The position numbers and the translations under genes are program-made. A stretch of DNA of 64,000 bases, from the NCBI RefSeq assembly GCF_002441655.1, contig NZ_JXJU01000003.1:124001-188000 (forward strand). The letters are read 5' to 3'. This DNA is from Lactococcus fujiensis JCM 16395 (lineage in GTDB: Bacteria; Bacillota; Bacilli; Lactobacillales; Streptococcaceae). Of the stretch, positions 62,927 to 64,000 are shown piece after piece; within the stretch, counting starts at the first letter, position 1; each line of letters starts with the position of its first letter. Under the pieces are notes generated by a model that was given only the letters and a program-made list of their open reading frames with translations, had not been told where the DNA came from and searched no databases.

Positions 62927-63620
62927 GAGGACTACTCATGTAGTAACCAACACCGCGTCGAGTTGAAACGTATTGTGGACGACTAGGAGTGTCTTCAACT
63001 TTTTCGCGTAAACGGCGAACAGTAACGTCAACAGTGCGGACATCACCAAAATAATCATATCCCCAAACTGTTTCAAGGAGATTTTCACGTGTAATTACTT
63101 CACCAATGTGTTGCGCAAGATAATACAAGAGTTCAAATTCACGGTGTGTCAAATCCAGTTGTTTATCATATTTGTAGGCAGCATAATGCGTTGGATTAAT
63201 TCGTAAATTTCCAATAGTCAATTCTTTTTTGCCAGAATCGTTTGATTCCACTGATGAAGTGTTGACGCGACGAAGATTTGCTTTAATTCGAGCTAAGAGT
63301 TCGCGATTTGAGAATGGCTTTGTGACATAATCGTCAGCACCAAGTTCGAGACCGATGACTTTATCAAATTCGCTATCTTTTGCAGAAACCATAATAATTG
63401 GTACATCAGATGTTTTTCTGATTTCGCGCGCAACATCAAGGCCGTCAATTTTAGGCAACATTAAATCAAGTAAAATAAGGTCTGGTGTTTCATCTTTAAA
63501 GGCCTCAAGTGCAGCTTCTCCGTCAAAGGCAGTAACTACTTCGAATCCCTCTTTAGTGAGGTTGAATTTTACAATATCTGAGATGGGTTTTTCATCGTCA
63601 ACAACAAGAATCTTTTTCAT
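62919..63620 (-). CDS. walR: Response regulator WalR (VicR)
   Basis: 233 residues from ATG at 63618-63620, with AAAGGAATC upstream; longer in-frame extension upstream is not coding, as it covers the promoter. Receiver domain ([16 protein letters not shown], phospho-Asp in [23 protein letters not shown]) and an OmpR-type winged helix ([48 protein letters not shown]). Essential in most Firmicutes; controls peptidoglycan hydrolases. Confidence 0.97.
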   Translation of the reverse strand: MKKILVVDDEKPISDIVKFNLTKEGFEVVTAFDGEAALEAFKDETPDLILLDLMLPKIDGLDVAREIRKTSDVPIIMVSAKDSEFDKVIGLELGADDYVTKPFSNRELLARIKANLRRVNTSSVESNDSGKKELTIGNLRINPTHYAAYKYDKQLDLTHREFELLYYLAQHIGEVITRENLLETVWGYDYFGDVRTVDVTVRRLREKVEDTPSRPQYVSTRRGVGYYMSSPHE

Positions 63621-63657
63621 TTTGATTCCTTTCAATGTATAATTTGAATTATCATTA

Positions 63658-63686
63658 ATTATACTCTTTTGTTCAGCAATTATCAA
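63658..63686 (-). promoter_or_regulatory. walRKJ promoter
   Basis: On the minus strand TTGATA (63681-63686), 17-base spacer, TATAAT (63658-63663). Confidence 0.8.
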
Positions 63687-63834
63687 TTCATACTGTAATA
63701 TTTTAGAATATTTACGATACATTCGAAACAAAGCCAGAATTAATCAATAAATTATGTTAATTAGGTAAAAATCGTAGGTAAAATGCAACTCAAGAAATGC
63801 TTTGTATGAATGTGCTAATTAACAGCTTTTTTGG

Positions 63835-63840
63835 TATAAT
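63835..63840 (+). promoter_or_regulatory. -10 of tmk (leaderless type)
   Basis: TATAAT preceded by TGG (extended -10). The ATG at 63848 is seven bases downstream with no Shine-Dalgarno. Confidence 0.65.
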
Positions 63841-63847
63841 AGTAGAC

Positions 63848-64000
63848 ATGAACGGAATTTTTATTTCCCTAGAGGGACCAGATGGAGCGGGCAAATCAAC
63901 TGTTTTGCAAGCTATTTTACCAGACCTACAAAATAAGTACGGCGAAATTGTCGCAACACGAGAACCTGGTGGGGTTCGAGTGGCAGAAGAAATCCGGCAC
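63848..64000 (+). CDS. tmk: Thymidylate kinase, 5' part
   Basis: The first 51 codons, cut by the window end. MNGIFISLEGPDGAGKSTVL holds the P-loop, and TREPGG is the conserved dTMP-site motif. Phosphorylates dTMP to dTDP. Divergent from walRKJ. Confidence 0.95.
   Translation, partial: MNGIFISLEGPDGAGKSTVLQAILPDLQNKYGEIVATREPGGVRVAEEIRH

Overview
The window is an ordinary stretch of chromosome from a low-GC Gram-positive bacterium, almost certainly Lactococcus or a very close relative. By eye the sequence is AT-rich. The gene content and order fit Lactococcaceae/Streptococcaceae: relQ-nadK-rluD-type, ymfF-ymfH-ymfM-pgsA, hisS-aspS, ecsAB next to hit, and walRKJ with a two-membrane-segment WalK. 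A perfect lactococcal PurR box lies at the activator distance from the purA promoter, and there are CcpA cre sites and T-box leaders. I see no phage, insertion sequence, CRISPR array, tRNA or rRNA.

Layout. 0-6 kb: an amino acid permease, ylbF-ylbG, an orphan protein, a CYTH triphosphatase, and the (p)ppGpp synthetase/NAD kinase/pseudouridine synthase operon. 6-10.6 kb: a beta-glucoside operon (BglG-type antiterminator, PTS EIIBCA, 6-phospho-beta-glucosidase) with cre site, RAT and terminator. 10.6-15.6 kb: a cyclophilin, then a polar amino acid ABC uptake operon preceded by a leader that encodes a histidine-rich peptide (MYNANLTTVHHHVHR) and a terminator, then a LysP-like permease. 15.7-19 kb: FMN reductase + ApbE, and rplK-rplA with an unusually long spacer. 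19-22.4 kb: an isoleucine-2-epimerase-like PLP enzyme with an APC permease, and a small membrane protein. 22.4-26.9 kb: hit, ecsAB, cutC, rlmA. 27-30.8 kb: the two U32 proteins of tRNA hydroxylation (TrhP1/TrhP2) with a GNAT gene between them, then a NadR-like protein without its kinase core. 30.8-33 kb: a MerR regulator, a decayed gene remnant, recF, yaaA. 33-37.2 kb: ymfF-ymfH-rodZ/ymfM-pgsA. 37.2-42.8 kb: T-box-controlled hisS-aspS followed by two YitT proteins. 42.8-46.2 kb: a small cre-controlled gene, dus, a small membrane protein, a RibD/DHFR-like reductase, hslO. 46.2-52 kb: PurR-box purA, T-box pheST. 52-60.6 kb: a secreted coiled-coil/3D-domain wall protein, rsgA, rpe, rmuC, yhaM, an aldose epimerase, an AEC permease, a CPA2 antiporter. 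60.6-63.6 kb: walRKJ. The window ends in the first 51 codons of tmk.

Two observations stand out. First, the ABC transporter at 11.8-14 kb appears to be controlled by a classical ribosome-mediated histidine attenuator, which would make it a histidine uptake system. The leader has a strong promoter, a 15-codon ORF with four His codons among five, competing RNA strands and a terminator. Second, at least ten genes on both strands have an extended -10 element (TGn plus a TATAAT-like hexamer) only 6-8 bases before their ATG. They should therefore be transcribed as leaderless mRNAs: ylbF, the cyclophilin, a membrane protein, yaaA, dus, hslO, the 3D protein, rsgA, the CPA2 antiporter and tmk.
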